This document shows positions 26,035-34,506 of a DNA stretch of 64,000 bases, in pieces. Source of the stretch: Pedobacter sp. BMA. GTDB lineage: Bacteria > Bacteroidota > Bacteroidia > Sphingobacteriales > Sphingobacteriaceae. The position numbers and the translations under genes are program-made. The notes beneath the pieces are model-generated. The model made no database searches and had not been told where the DNA came from. It worked only from the letters and a program-made list of their open reading frames with translations. How positions within the stretch are numbered: position 1 is the stretch's first letter; each line of letters opens with the position of its first letter. The stretch is from contig NZ_LECU01000001.1 in assembly GCF_001027745.1 (NCBI RefSeq), positions 1-64,000 on the forward strand, given 5' to 3'.

Positions 26035-26118
26035 TTAAACATTCAGCTAGCTTCTTTGTTATTCGTTAAATTTATATTATCACTAAGAATAAGGATTAGA
26101 ATCATTTCTTAAAGATAC

Positions 26119-26126
26119 TATATTTG
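26119..26126 (+). promoter_or_regulatory. -7 element of the tssN-tssK promoter
   Basis: TATATTTG matches the Bacteroidetes TAnnTTTG element exactly, 26 bases before the tssN ATG. No clear TTTG lies at the expected -33 distance. Confidence 0.5.
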
Positions 26127-26151
26127 CAATACATCTTTACCTAATTTAACA

Positions 26152-27045
26152 ATGGACGTTCAATCATTTTTTATACGTTATCTCTTATTTCCGTTAATTT
26201 TTTTGGTATCCGCAGCGGTACTTTCCATCATCAATAAGAAGAACCAGTTTCTCAATAACAAAAAACTAATCGTAAGTGTTCTGCTCAGTGGTATCATTTT
26301 AGCGTTGCCCGGCTTTTTAGGTTTCCTCAATTTTAATTTTATGCCCTGGGGATACATTATTTGCTGTATCTATTATGTTTTAGCAGGTATTTTAATGGTT
26401 TATCTGCTCTCTAAATATTATCCTGGACCACTCCTTGATCGCAAAGTTTTCATTTTCTTTGCCGCATTCATCTCCGCATTATTAGCCGTTTACCTTTATC
26501 AGCTGGCTTTCAACTGGCTCAGCGATGTCAATTTTGGCTGGTGGGGCGCAGGCAGTATTTCCTGGTTTTTTGTTCCGCTTATTTTCTGGTGGGCTTATGT
26601 ATCCCTGCTCAATATTCCTTCCGAAATTTACAAAATCTGGAAGTATCCTGATGTGCCCCTGGATATCAATATGGATCACATCGATTTCAATAAACTCCTG
26701 GTTCTTGAACTGGAACTTTATAAAAAAAGCAGCGATCCCGAGCCTCTTAAGGTAAAGGTGAAAGCACCCGCAAATATGAACTTTGGCGTATGGTTCCATA
26801 AGTTTATCGACGATTACAATCTCAAGTTTGCCAAAAACCCCGTCGAATTCCGAGACGGTCATCAGGATGGTTACCGGTGGATCTTTTTTGTAAAAACCTC
26901 TTTTTTTAAACGCAACCTGTTCATTGATCCCGATCTGGACATCGCTCAGAACGGCATCTCAGAAAAAATGACCATTTACGCCAAACGGGTGTCTGAAAAC
27001 GTTAATGTACCTCACGAGACCGGAGAAAGTGCTATCTTTATTTAA
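26152..27045 (+). CDS. tssN: TssN, T6SSiii-specific polytopic membrane protein
   Basis: The 297-residue product has five hydrophobic segments in the first ~155 residues (for example FFIRYLLFPLIFLVSAAVLS and YIICCIYYVLAGILMVYLL) and a soluble cytoplasmic C-terminal half. This is the TssN layout: an inner-membrane component found only in Bacteroidetes T6SSs and thought to help replace the TssL/TssM complex. It lies 24 bases before tssK, which couples the membrane complex to the baseplate. Confidence 0.85.
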   Translation: MDVQSFFIRYLLFPLIFLVSAAVLSIINKKNQFLNNKKLIVSVLLSGIILALPGFLGFLNFNFMPWGYIICCIYYVLAGILMVYLLSKYYPGPLLDRKVFIFFAAFISALLAVYLYQLAFNWLSDVNFGWWGAGSISWFFVPLIFWWAYVSLLNIPSEIYKIWKYPDVPLDINMDHIDFNKLLVLELELYKKSSDPEPLKVKVKAPANMNFGVWFHKFIDDYNLKFAKNPVEFRDGHQDGYRWIFFVKTSFFKRNLFIDPDLDIAQNGISEKMTIYAKRVSENVNVPHETGESAIFI

Positions 27046-27069
27046 TCTCACCTATAAAAAACATTTACT

Positions 27070-28209
27070 ATGATTAAGCCTTTGAGATATAAGCCGATTA
27101 ACTGGATAAATGGAATGAAACTCTCCAGCAGTCATTTTACCAGCAGCGACCTCTATCTGCAGGATTTTGTGCGCGATGCGGCATCTCTGCACCTCAATAA
27201 CAGTAATTACGGCTTTCTACCCCCTTTCGCCGGATACAACAGCTCCCATGAAATCGAGATTACGGAGAAAGCAACAAATCACATCGAAATCAGGGTTAAA
27301 TATTGTAATGCCGTAACCCCTGAAGGTTGCCACATTGATATCCTCCAGAGCGATGCTATGGACAACCTGGTCCACAACCATTATTTCGGACAGTCTGAAC
27401 CACGCAATTATGTAATCCTCCTCGTCGTGAATCCCTTCAACCGGGTGCCCGCAGGAATTCCTGATCCTGAAGAAAGCCCCCTGAGATATCCCGAACTGGC
27501 AAAAGCTTATAGCATTGTGGTATTACCCGAAAGTGAAATCGCCAGTCAGGTACCCGACAACTACTTCCTTACCATAGGTCAGGTCTACCATGAAAATGGC
27601 CGACTAACCATCAACAGATCATATATTGCGCCTAGTGCAACCATCACCAGTCACCCGGCCTTAATCCGCTATTATGAAACGTTCAGTGTTTTGCTGAATG
27701 ATCTGCAACTGGCCTCTTTTAAAATTATCGACAAAACCGGAGGGAGAGATAACATCACACCCCTGGGCAAAAATATCCGCCTCATCTCCGAAAAAGTGGT
27801 CGACTACATTGCCGCTATTTTTTACGATTACCGTAATGTGGCACACCGCGAATCACCATCCATGCTGGTAGGATATTTCTCCAGCCTGGCGCACATCTTC
27901 TTCACCGCGATCAAGTTAATCGATCCACGCGAGCGGGAAGAATTGTTAAAATACTTCTACGAATGGAAAGATGTTACCCCCGGTAATTTTGAAGAACTGC
28001 TAGCTAAAACCATCGAACTGGTGTACGACCATAAACAAATCAACCAGTCTATGGTAACTGTAAATGAGTTTTTATCGGTTCTGGTAGCCCTATGGAATAA
28101 GTTAAGCGGACTGGAATATATCGGTCAGCGTAAAGAAAATATCGTCGTTGCCGAACAGCAGGTAGTACAACAGGTACAGGCGCGCAAAACCTGGACTTTA
28201 TTGGATTAA
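27070..28209 (+). CDS. tssK: TssK, baseplate-membrane complex connector
   Basis: The 379-residue product starts with RYKPINWINGMKLSSSHFTSSDLYLQ, corresponding to the conserved W-x-x-G-M-x-L-x-x-x-H-F-x-x-x-D motif of TssK. A beta-rich shell domain is followed by the helical neck and head. TssK trimers dock the baseplate onto the membrane complex. It is shorter than Proteobacterial TssK (~445), as usual for subtype iii. It is the second gene of the tssN-tssK unit and ends before a strong hairpin. Confidence 0.9.
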   Translation: MIKPLRYKPINWINGMKLSSSHFTSSDLYLQDFVRDAASLHLNNSNYGFLPPFAGYNSSHEIEITEKATNHIEIRVKYCNAVTPEGCHIDILQSDAMDNLVHNHYFGQSEPRNYVILLVVNPFNRVPAGIPDPEESPLRYPELAKAYSIVVLPESEIASQVPDNYFLTIGQVYHENGRLTINRSYIAPSATITSHPALIRYYETFSVLLNDLQLASFKIIDKTGGRDNITPLGKNIRLISEKVVDYIAAIFYDYRNVAHRESPSMLVGYFSSLAHIFFTAIKLIDPREREELLKYFYEWKDVTPGNFEELLAKTIELVYDHKQINQSMVTVNEFLSVLVALWNKLSGLEYIGQRKENIVVAEQQVVQQVQARKTWTLLD

Positions 28210-28242
28210 CCCCATTTCTTTAATGCAATAAAAATATAGCAA

Positions 28243-28291
28243 CGAGGTACAAAACGATAGTAAGCAATGCCAATATCGTTTTGTGCCTTCG
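28243..28291. terminator. Bidirectional terminator-like hairpin between tssK and the GH32 gene
   Basis: A long stem, GGTACAAAACGATA against TATCGTTTTGTGCC with a single mismatch, encloses a 14-base loop between two convergent genes. The stem itself supplies the T-rich stretch on both strands. Confidence 0.65.
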
Positions 28292-28297
28292 CTGCCG

Positions 28298-29953
28298 CTA
28301 CTTCCATATCGATTTCACTGAAAACACTTCCAGCACCTTAACATCAATATTGGTCCCCCAGAAACGAAAACCCTCCTTATTTTGTTCATCTGCTTTTCTT
28401 TGCATCGAATACGAATACGCTCCACCATCAATAAAAACCTCAATTGATGTTTTGTCAATGTAAATGTCAGCAAATAGCTCCATGCTCGTCAGGTCTTCAG
28501 GAGAATAAAACATTCCGTTCACCAGATTAAAATTCATATCATAATCCAATATCTTCTGCCCGTTTAAACTAATACCTGCACTAGTCGCATGCGATAATTT
28601 AATTTTAGCTTTGATACGAAGTGTGCCTTCATCTGCAAAGGGTTTTAAATGTTTGTTTGCCTCATCAGCACTTAAAGCCGACCATTTATCCACCGGAGTA
28701 AACAGCTGTTCAGTCTCTTTAACAGGCTCACTGAATAAACGTACACCTTCTTTTGTTGTTTTCAGTTTCAGTTCTGTAGGCAACAGCATCATACCATTAA
28801 AAGGCATGCCCGGGTGGTTCACCCTGCCCCAGCCAATCTGAATACGGCGCCCATCTGATTCCGGCATATTCGTAAAAGTTTGAGCGGCGTATATCGTTCC
28901 GGTAACATAGTAGTATTTCCCGGCCTCAGGTGTAAACTTCTTCCCGTCAAACGACCCGATCATATAATTGTTCGATGCCCCGTACATCACCCATTTTCTT
29001 TTGCTTTGATCCCCGTCAACAGGCAACTCAAACAAATCCGGACACTCCCAGAAACCCGTTGTATGGCTTTGATACGTCCAGTCTTTTAGGTTATCCGAAG
29101 TATAGATCGAATGCCCGTCACGCTCGTTTAATACCATCACCCAATGCTTGCCCGGTTTATACCAGAATATTCTCGGGTCCCGAGTATCTACGCTGTTCCA
29201 TTTTGCCTTGGAATCAATAACCGGATTCCTGCTGTACTTCGTCCAGGTCCTGCCTTTATCCAGACTATAAGCAATGCACTGCGTTTGTTTGTCGGCTGTA
29301 TTTGCCGTGTAAGCGGCTACCATTGCCGGGGTTTTCCCTTTGTTGAAACCAGCAGTATTCTGATAATCAATTACCGTCGAACCCGAAAACATGGTACCCA
29401 AAGCATCCGGAAACAAAGCGGTAGGCAATTCCTGCCAATGGATCATATCTTTACTCACTGCATGTCCCCACGACATATTTTCCCACTCTCTTTCATAAGG
29501 GTTATGTTGATAAAACAGGTGATACTCTCCCTCATAAAAGATCATTCCGTTCGGGTCGTTGATCCAGCCCCGCTTCGTAGTAAAATGGAACTGTGGACGG
29601 TTTTTCTCTTCATATAAAACATCCTGTCCGTTAATTTCGTCAGCCTGATAGATTTTAGTCAAGCCACTTCCATCGCCCTCATAACTGATTTTAATCGTTT
29701 TCCCTTTCAACGCAGTTACATCACAAAACACCCAGTATTCAGGAGCGCCATTTGCTAAGCGAATTACAAACGACCGCTCTTCTTTACCATTCACCTCAAA
29801 AGTCATCTTTTTTCTTTCCTGCTGCTGCGAAATAGGCAAATTCAGGTATTGTTTTGTCACCTTGATGGTAAGGTCTGCCGCATTTATCTGGTTACATATA
29901 GGGAGCATCAATACAGTAACGAGGAGTTTGACAGTAGAGGTTATGTTTTTCAT
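28298..29953 (-). CDS. GH32 fructanase (levanase/inulinase/invertase type)
   Basis: The 551-residue product has a signal peptide (MKNITSTVKLLVTVLMLPI...NAA), a beta-rich N-terminal domain (to ~115, as in the DUF4980-type extension of Bacteroidetes GH32 enzymes) and the five-bladed propeller with all three catalytic motifs: WINDPNG at 130-136 (nucleophile Asp133), RDP at 258-260 and ECPD at 303-306 (acid/base Glu303). It hydrolyses beta-fructosyl bonds in the periplasm or outside the cell. No SusCD pair or fructokinase is adjacent, so it is an isolated enzyme here. Confidence 0.92.
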   Translation of the reverse strand: MKNITSTVKLLVTVLMLPICNQINAADLTIKVTKQYLNLPISQQQERKKMTFEVNGKEERSFVIRLANGAPEYWVFCDVTALKGKTIKISYEGDGSGLTKIYQADEINGQDVLYEEKNRPQFHFTTKRGWINDPNGMIFYEGEYHLFYQHNPYEREWENMSWGHAVSKDMIHWQELPTALFPDALGTMFSGSTVIDYQNTAGFNKGKTPAMVAAYTANTADKQTQCIAYSLDKGRTWTKYSRNPVIDSKAKWNSVDTRDPRIFWYKPGKHWVMVLNERDGHSIYTSDNLKDWTYQSHTTGFWECPDLFELPVDGDQSKRKWVMYGASNNYMIGSFDGKKFTPEAGKYYYVTGTIYAAQTFTNMPESDGRRIQIGWGRVNHPGMPFNGMMLLPTELKLKTTKEGVRLFSEPVKETEQLFTPVDKWSALSADEANKHLKPFADEGTLRIKAKIKLSHATSAGISLNGQKILDYDMNFNLVNGMFYSPEDLTSMELFADIYIDKTSIEVFIDGGAYSYSMQRKADEQNKEGFRFWGTNIDVKVLEVFSVKSIWK

Positions 29954-30367
29954 ATCAACTAAGTTATCTTTTTTACAATAAAAAATCAGGATGTAATCTC
30001 CTCTTTTTTTGCTACTTTAGCACTATATTCTTTCAAAGGCATCATCGATATTCCTGATGATCACGTCCCCAAAAAATTTATTAACTAGTACACCTTTTCT
30101 CTACCTCAAGTCTACCCCCTGTCCACCTCCAGTCTACCCCAACCTCACAACAACTGCAACACAACTCCGGGTCTATCTCGCGAATGCTCCACTACGAAGG
30201 CTTTTAGCACCGCCAGGGACTGCGCAAGGTTAACCCCTGTTGCCTACAAAATCGTCAGCGCACACCAAAACGTGGCCACAACAACACTCGTACAATTCCC
30301 GAAATTGACCTTAACTTGTCTGGGAGTTAATACAGTAGATGGCTGAACAGCTCTCAAACCTTGCCCG
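29954..30367. other. Gene-free stretch upstream of GH32
   Basis: No gene is visible. The part next to the GH32 gene presumably holds its promoter. The middle holds an 11-bp-periodic C-rich array (separate entry), and CACCGCCAGGG at 30208-30218 recurs in inverted orientation at 38973-38983 beside another such array. Together with the neighbouring receptor remnant this looks like a rearranged region. Confidence 0.45.
30090..30165. repeat. 11-bp-periodic degenerate array (element 1)
   Basis: Units of exactly 11 bases follow one another: CTACCTCAAGT, CTACCCCCTGT, CCACCTCCAGT, CTACCCCAACC, with weaker units on both sides. Two other intergenic regions (39.05 and 43.98 kb) carry arrays with the same period. 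It is not a CRISPR: there are no spacers and the units are degenerate. Confidence 0.65.
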
Positions 30368-30410
30368 AAAACAAAAGAGGCGCCCCCAATGACTTGGGTA
30401 GCGCCAGAGA
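30368..30410 (-). terminator. Rho-independent terminator after the receptor remnant
   Basis: On the minus strand GGCGC..CCCAA pairs with TTGGG..GCGCC around a GTCA loop, followed by TCTTTTGTTTT. It lies 25-60 bases downstream of the remnant at 30430-30658 and is presumably the original terminator of that unit. Confidence 0.8.
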
Positions 30411-30429
30411 ACGTAACTATAATTGAGAT

Positions 30430-30658
30430 TAGTGGAAGACAGCGATGTCGTTAAAAAATATCTTGGTGAAATCTGCTACTACACCGTCTCCTCCGTACGG
30501 ACTGGCAGAGCTATTGACAATACCTATTTTTTTGCGCTGCACCTTAACTTCTTTAAGGTGGTTGACTTTTGCCGAATCTGCTTGCTGGCGCAGAGATGGT
30601 TGCAAAGCAGGCTAAGAGCCGTAATTAAACAGCATTTCAGGAAAACAGAAAGCGGCAT
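30430..30658 (-). pseudogene. Remnant of a TonB-dependent (BtuB-like) receptor gene
   Basis: On the minus strand an ATG at 30658 starts a clear signal peptide (MPLSVFLKCCLITALSLLC, ending near HLCA). About 30 codons later the frame is lost, but the next frame continues LKEVKVQRKKIGIVNSSA, the usual entry into the plug domain of Bacteroidetes TonB receptors. It goes on to ADFTKIFFNDIAVFH and a stop, resembling the 'DFxKInSxSVADAvRHFSG' plug region after further damage. The ~2 kb that should follow is missing and a terminator comes next. The cobalamin riboswitch 140 bases upstream implies a vitamin B12 transporter of BtuB type. The BtuB call rests on that riboswitch plus the plug-like words. 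Confidence 0.6.
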
Positions 30659-30797
30659 CTCATCTTTCTTTCGCTGTGAATTACACGCCGGTTCCGTTAT
30701 CATTTAAGTAATCGGGCTCGTAACGATAGGACTTTAAAATATAATTGAATAACAGATTATGTATTTAAACCCCAATTCCCGAGGGTGTAAATAACCA

Positions 30798-30985
30798 GTG
30801 CAGGTGGCAGGTCTTCTGACTTATCTCCCGGTATTTCCAGCCTTCCCGTGCTCAAAAAAAGCACAGTGGCAAACTGGATGGAAATCCGTTATGGAGCTTA
30901 CAGCTGCGGGACAGTTCCGGATTTACACCGGATTCCCTTTTAATCCAAAACATCAGTTAAGGAACCAAAAGCAGGGCAAAGGTAA
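30798..30985 (-). promoter_or_regulatory. Cobalamin (B12) riboswitch
   Basis: Read on the minus strand, the conserved blocks of the cobalamin riboswitch appear in order: AAAAGGGAATCCGGTG, AAATCCGGAACTGTCCCGC, the B12-box-like AGCTGTAAG, CACTGTGC, GGGAAGGCTGG and, at the 3' end, AAGTCAGAAGACCTGCC. Such elements repress B12 transport or synthesis genes when adenosylcobalamin is bound. Downstream there is only a decayed receptor fragment, so the switch has no intact target here. Confidence 0.93.
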
Positions 30986-31027
30986 AAATATCTGGCTGTT
31001 TCCTATACAAAGGTCAGCTTTTTGAGT

Positions 31028-31062
31028 AAAAAAAAACGCAGCCTGGTTAGGGCTGCGTTTTC
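31028..31062 (-). terminator. Rho-independent terminator after the cold-shock gene
   Basis: On the minus strand AACGCAGCC and GGCTGCGTT form a nine-base stem with a seven-base loop, followed by a run of eight or more T. It lies about 22 bases past the stop codon. Confidence 0.9.
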
Positions 31063-31081
31063 AAAAGAAAGCAGTTAGTCT

Positions 31082-31273
31082 TTATGCTAATTTAACGTTT
31101 ACCGCGTTAATACCTTTTTTACCGTCTTTTACTTCGAATGTTACTGAATCATTCTCTTTGATCTGATCCTTTAAGCCTGTAACGTGAACGAAGATTTCAT
31201 TCTTACTTTCATCGTCAACGATGAAACCAAAGCCTTTCGACTCATTGAAAAATTTTACTGTACCTGATGCCAT
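31082..31273 (-). CDS. CspA-family cold-shock protein
   Basis: The 63-residue product is a single cold-shock domain with both RNA-binding motifs intact: KGFGFI (RNP1, residues 13-18) and IFVHVTGL (RNP2). These proteins bind single-stranded RNA and DNA and melt secondary structure at low temperature or in stationary phase. It has its own promoter region and a strong terminator, so it is a single-gene transcript. Confidence 0.95.
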   Translation of the reverse strand: MASGTVKFFNESKGFGFIVDDESKNEIFVHVTGLKDQIKENDSVTFEVKDGKKGINAVNVKLA

Positions 31274-31428
31274 AATAATGTTTTAATGTTTACTTTATAG
31301 GTTTGATTAGGATTGCAAGATATAAATTACTCAGATTTTTTAAAAGAAAAAAATTAATGATTTTTTTGTGAATATTTCTCAAAACCACTTTGGGGAATAC
31401 TTCGTATATGATAACTATTAGTCTAATG

Positions 31429-32046
31429 ATGTCGGATATCTTAATAAATCATATGCAAAAATCTACTTTCCTTGATCCTTTGTTCAATTTTTTTGAGAAT
31501 CTTCACCCAGTGCCCGATAATTTAAAGCTGGATTACCTCCTGCAATGCAGTGTAATTGAAATCAAAAAAAACAAGTTTATTATCTCGCCAATCGACCAAA
31601 ATGAATCGTTATTCTTCATCATTTCTGGCTGCGTGCGCGGATTTGTAAAAGACCGCAGTAAAGACATCACCACCCGCTTTGCCTTTGAAGGGGAACTTAT
31701 TGGCGCCATCCGTCATCCCGATGGCATTGAAATTCATTCTAAAGAATACCTGCAGGCTTTGGAAGACTGCACATTAATCCGCATTCCCTATAGCGTTATC
31801 GAGCTGGCCTACAACAAATATCCTGAAGCACACATCGTTGGCCGAAAAATATTCTCCTTACACTATTATATGGCATCTGAACGTGCTATACTGGCCAGAA
31901 TACCAATGGCCGCCGACAGATATGAAACCTTCGTACAATCCGGTGCCAGCCAGATGGATCGCGTACCTTTGCGATGCCTGGCCAGTTACCTGGGCATGAG
32001 AATGGAGACACTTAGCCGCATCCGTGCAGCAGAACAGGTGAAATAG
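31429..32046 (+). CDS. Crp/Fnr-family transcription regulator
   Basis: The product is about 205 residues from the ATG at 31429 (an ATG at 31408 and one further in are alternatives). The N-terminal two thirds is a cyclic-nucleotide-binding-type beta barrel (ESLFFIISGCVRGF, FAFEGELIGA). The C-terminus is a short helix-turn-helix with CLASYLGMRMETLSRIR. It lacks the Fnr cysteines. A paralogue with the same C-terminal words lies 500 bases downstream. The ligand and targets are unknown. Confidence 0.8.
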   Translation: MSDILINHMQKSTFLDPLFNFFENLHPVPDNLKLDYLLQCSVIEIKKNKFIISPIDQNESLFFIISGCVRGFVKDRSKDITTRFAFEGELIGAIRHPDGIEIHSKEYLQALEDCTLIRIPYSVIELAYNKYPEAHIVGRKIFSLHYYMASERAILARIPMAADRYETFVQSGASQMDRVPLRCLASYLGMRMETLSRIRAAEQVK

Positions 32047-32091
32047 AACTATAAAGCCTATCTTAGATATTACCTGTTCACAAAGATAATC

Positions 32092-32289
32092 TTAATGCTT
32101 TGCGTCAGCTGGAGCGTTCGTTGTTGAGTCAGCGAACATCGGCGTGGTATCTTTTACAGTACTATCTAATTTCGAGGTATCAGGATATTGATAAGTGCTG
32201 TCGGCATTTTCCTGATCAGCTTTCTTTCCGGTGCAAGAAAATAAAAACAGAACTGTGGCGGCAAATGATGTAAAAAGAATATTTTTCAT
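32092..32289 (-). CDS. Small lipoprotein, 65 residues
   Basis: The product has a clear lipoprotein signal (MKNILFTSFAATVLFLFSC, Cys19), followed by a short, disordered, Asp/Thr/Ser-rich tail of about 45 residues. I do not recognise a family. It is convergent with the first Crp/Fnr gene, and its upstream region is shared with the second one. Confidence 0.65.
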   Translation of the reverse strand: MKNILFTSFAATVLFLFSCTGKKADQENADSTYQYPDTSKLDSTVKDTTPMFADSTTNAPADAKH

Positions 32290-32381
32290 GGTATCAATTT
32301 ATATTTAAAATCACCGCGAGGGCATTTTTGTTTTAAAATTCTGCATATACATACGAAATTGTAATTTTTCACGACATATTT

Positions 32382-32398
32382 TACACCTCAAGGGTGTA
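32382..32398. promoter_or_regulatory. Inverted repeat TACACC-N5-GGTGTA
   Basis: A perfect six-base dyad with five-base spacer lies between the divergent lipoprotein and Crp/Fnr genes, about 95 bases from one start and 145 from the other. Possible operator. Confidence 0.35.
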
Positions 32399-32541
32399 TA
32401 ATTTCAATAAACCAAATCGTGTAGCAGGCTGTTTACGCTATATAAACGGTAAATTTCGTTTAGCTAATGCCATAATTAGTGAGTTGTACATGATGTGCTT
32501 TTTTTAATGTAATCTTTTTACGATTTTTGAACTTCACTGAA

Positions 32542-33201
32542 ATGAATCTGACGCCAACACCCCTTGCTGACCGCTGGATACCCTTTGGGGGCCAGTCTCC
32601 TATTATTCCCGTTTTCAAAGCTTTTCATCCGCTTAATACTGAAATCGAAGAAGTAATCAATACACAAACCTTCCCCGTAGAATTTGCAAAAAACAAACAT
32701 ATCGCCTCTCCTTTAAAGCGGAACAAATATATTTTTCTTATCCTCAAAGGAGCCGTGCACGGCTTTATCAAAGCAGAAAGTAAAAAGATTACCACCTGGA
32801 TCGCTGTAGAGCAGGAACTCGCAGGAACCATCAGCAATTTATGGCACGGTGGCGAATCAGAAGAATACATCGAAACGATAGAACCTGTTCTGGCAATTGC
32901 CATTCCACACGAAATGTCGCTATATTTATATGAGCACTTCCCTGTAGCAAACTACGTAGGCAGAAAAATGACCGAACTTTACTATCAGGGCGCTTCAGAA
33001 CGGGCCTTTATTGCCCGGTTGCCAACAGCAAAGCTCAGGTATAGTCGCTTTCTTATTAGTTATGGCCATCTTTTGGAACGTGTTCCCCTGAAATACATTG
33101 CGTCATTTCTAGGCATGCGGCTGGAAACACTTAGCAGAATACGTTCGGAGATGGTAACGCAAAGCAAAACCAGCAAATCGGCTTTTCAGCTGGCCACATA
33201 A
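32542..33201 (+). CDS. Crp/Fnr-family transcription regulator (paralogue)
   Basis: This is a 219-residue regulator from the ATG at 32542 (a TTG five codons earlier is less likely). It shares with its neighbour the pattern KYIFLILKGAVHGF in the barrel, ASERAFIARLPTAKLRY in the linker helix and YIASFLGMRLETLSRIR in the helix-turn-helix. The two genes are probably an old tandem duplication with separate control. It is followed 32 bases later by a GNAT gene that may share the transcript. Confidence 0.8.
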   Translation: MNLTPTPLADRWIPFGGQSPIIPVFKAFHPLNTEIEEVINTQTFPVEFAKNKHIASPLKRNKYIFLILKGAVHGFIKAESKKITTWIAVEQELAGTISNLWHGGESEEYIETIEPVLAIAIPHEMSLYLYEHFPVANYVGRKMTELYYQGASERAFIARLPTAKLRYSRFLISYGHLLERVPLKYIASFLGMRLETLSRIRSEMVTQSKTSKSAFQLAT

Positions 33202-33233
33202 AGGCGGTTATTGTTTTTTTAATCAGCATAACG

Positions 33234-33737
33234 ATGAATAGCTTTGATAAACTAACAGATTTCGTAAAAGGCCTGTTCACCGAAATAACGCCTCCGGGCA
33301 TCAGAAGAATTGGCAGACCTGAACATCAGCAGGTACTTGAGCTTTGGGAAAAATCGGTTAGGGAAAGTCACGATTTTCTTAACGACCAGGACATCCAGGA
33401 TTATCGCGCCCTGATGGAGAGCCAGTATCTCGATAAAACTAAACTTTATGCAGCTGAGGAGAATGGACTCATGAAAGGCTTCATTGGATTCTCTGGCAAT
33501 CAAATCCGTTTGCTGTTCATTTCTCCCGATAGCATGAGGAAGGGTTTCGGAAAAAAACTGCTCAACTTTGCCATCAGAGATAGACAAATCAAAGAGGTAG
33601 ATGTAAACGGACAAAATACTGCGGCTTACCAGTTTTATCACCAGGCCGGATTCAGGATAATAAAAAAATATCCTTATGATGGTGCAGGAAAACCCTATCC
33701 GGTATGGAGCTTAAAATTAGCAGAAACCGGGGGCTAA
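33234..33737 (+). CDS. GNAT-family N-acetyltransferase
   Basis: The 167-residue product has the acetyl-CoA-binding GNAT core: IRLLFISPDSMRKGFGKKLLNFAI contains the R/Q-x-x-G-x-G/A loop as MRKGFGKKL, and the C-terminal part has VNGQNTAAYQFYHQAGF, the usual N-x-x-A-x-x-F-Y-x-x-x-G-F motif. The substrate is unknown; the form is like YjaB-type small GNATs. It lies close behind the Crp/Fnr gene. Confidence 0.85.
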   Translation: MNSFDKLTDFVKGLFTEITPPGIRRIGRPEHQQVLELWEKSVRESHDFLNDQDIQDYRALMESQYLDKTKLYAAEENGLMKGFIGFSGNQIRLLFISPDSMRKGFGKKLLNFAIRDRQIKEVDVNGQNTAAYQFYHQAGFRIIKKYPYDGAGKPYPVWSLKLAETGG

Positions 33738-33806
33738 ATACGCTTCCAATTCATAAATAACAAAACTTAAGGGGACTGATTAGTGTTGTATTTTAAAAAC
33801 ACCGTT

Positions 33807-34454
33807 ATGATGAATCTTCTTAAAACCAGTCTGATTGCCATCACAGCATCGGCATTATCGTCTTCAGTAACTTTAGATATTAAACCAGCTTCCCGCCATT
33901 TTGTTCATAAGACCAGCCAGCAAAATAGTGACGCGGCTTTGTTAAACGATCTGAACGCGCTTTGCATTAAACAACTGCGTGCATCAGCAATCGCCAGTCA
34001 GCAAGGCGGTACCAAAGCCGGCGATTGGGGAAGCCGTTTATCTGTAACACTAAATAAATTCAATGATGAAATCAGAGTGCTCGCTAAAAATAAAAAAGTG
34101 GTGTTGAGCAGCGCTTTGCCTGAAGGTGGACAAAGACCTGACGGCCGGGTGGATTCATCTCCCGAAAACCTCCGCGACACCTCAAGAATTAAAAACGGTG
34201 GTGGCGAAGCGGGATACGAAGGAACAAAAAAAGTTGAGTCCATAGGCGGCATTAATGATGCTGCAAGCAATGCGCTAATCGAGAGTTTGAAAAAACTTAA
34301 AGGTAACGCCTTTGATAAAGCTTACCAAAATCTGTTAATCAGCGATCGTCAGACGGCACAGACACTACTTACAAAAGCTGCGCAATCATCCGACCGCGAT
34401 GTTAAAACATTTGCTAGCAAATACCTTCAAAAGCTTAATTCCGCAAAGTTATAG
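33807..34454 (+). CDS. DUF4142-like exported protein
   Basis: The product is about 215 residues from the ATG at 33807, with a signal peptide (NLLKTSLIAITASALSSS) and a largely helical mature part. The C-terminal ~60 residues (LKKLKGNAFDKAYQNLLISDRQTAQTLLTKAAQSSDRDVKTFASKYLQKL) match the pattern of DUF4142, a ferritin-like four-helix family of exported proteins of unknown function. The middle has a glycine/proline-rich, probably disordered linker (residues ~110-150). No partner is evident. Confidence 0.65.
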   Translation: MMNLLKTSLIAITASALSSSVTLDIKPASRHFVHKTSQQNSDAALLNDLNALCIKQLRASAIASQQGGTKAGDWGSRLSVTLNKFNDEIRVLAKNKKVVLSSALPEGGQRPDGRVDSSPENLRDTSRIKNGGGEAGYEGTKKVESIGGINDAASNALIESLKKLKGNAFDKAYQNLLISDRQTAQTLLTKAAQSSDRDVKTFASKYLQKLNSAKL

Positions 34455-34487
34455 TTTGTATTCGGAATATAGAATACCGTATCTTTG
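34455..34487 (+). promoter_or_regulatory. Promoter of the PAS histidine kinase (TTTG-N21-TATCTTTG)
   Basis: TTTG at 34455-34458 and TATCTTTG at 34480-34487 match both elements of the Bacteroidetes housekeeping promoter, with 21 bases between them. Transcription would begin near 34494, so the ATG at 34507 rather than the one at 34495 is the likely start of the kinase. Confidence 0.65.
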
Positions 34488-34506
34488 ACGAATAATGCCT
34501 GTCCCT

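Noticed and set aside
30090..30165. CRISPR-like array
   Set aside because: Units are 11 bases long, directly adjacent, degenerate and without spacers; no cas gene is in the window.
30423..30707. 94-codon plus-strand open frame in the gap upstream of GH32
   Set aside because: It is antisense to the TonB-receptor remnant, whose signal peptide and plug words on the minus strand explain the open frame.
30798..31025. 75-codon plus-strand open frame
   Set aside because: It is the reverse complement of the cobalamin riboswitch.
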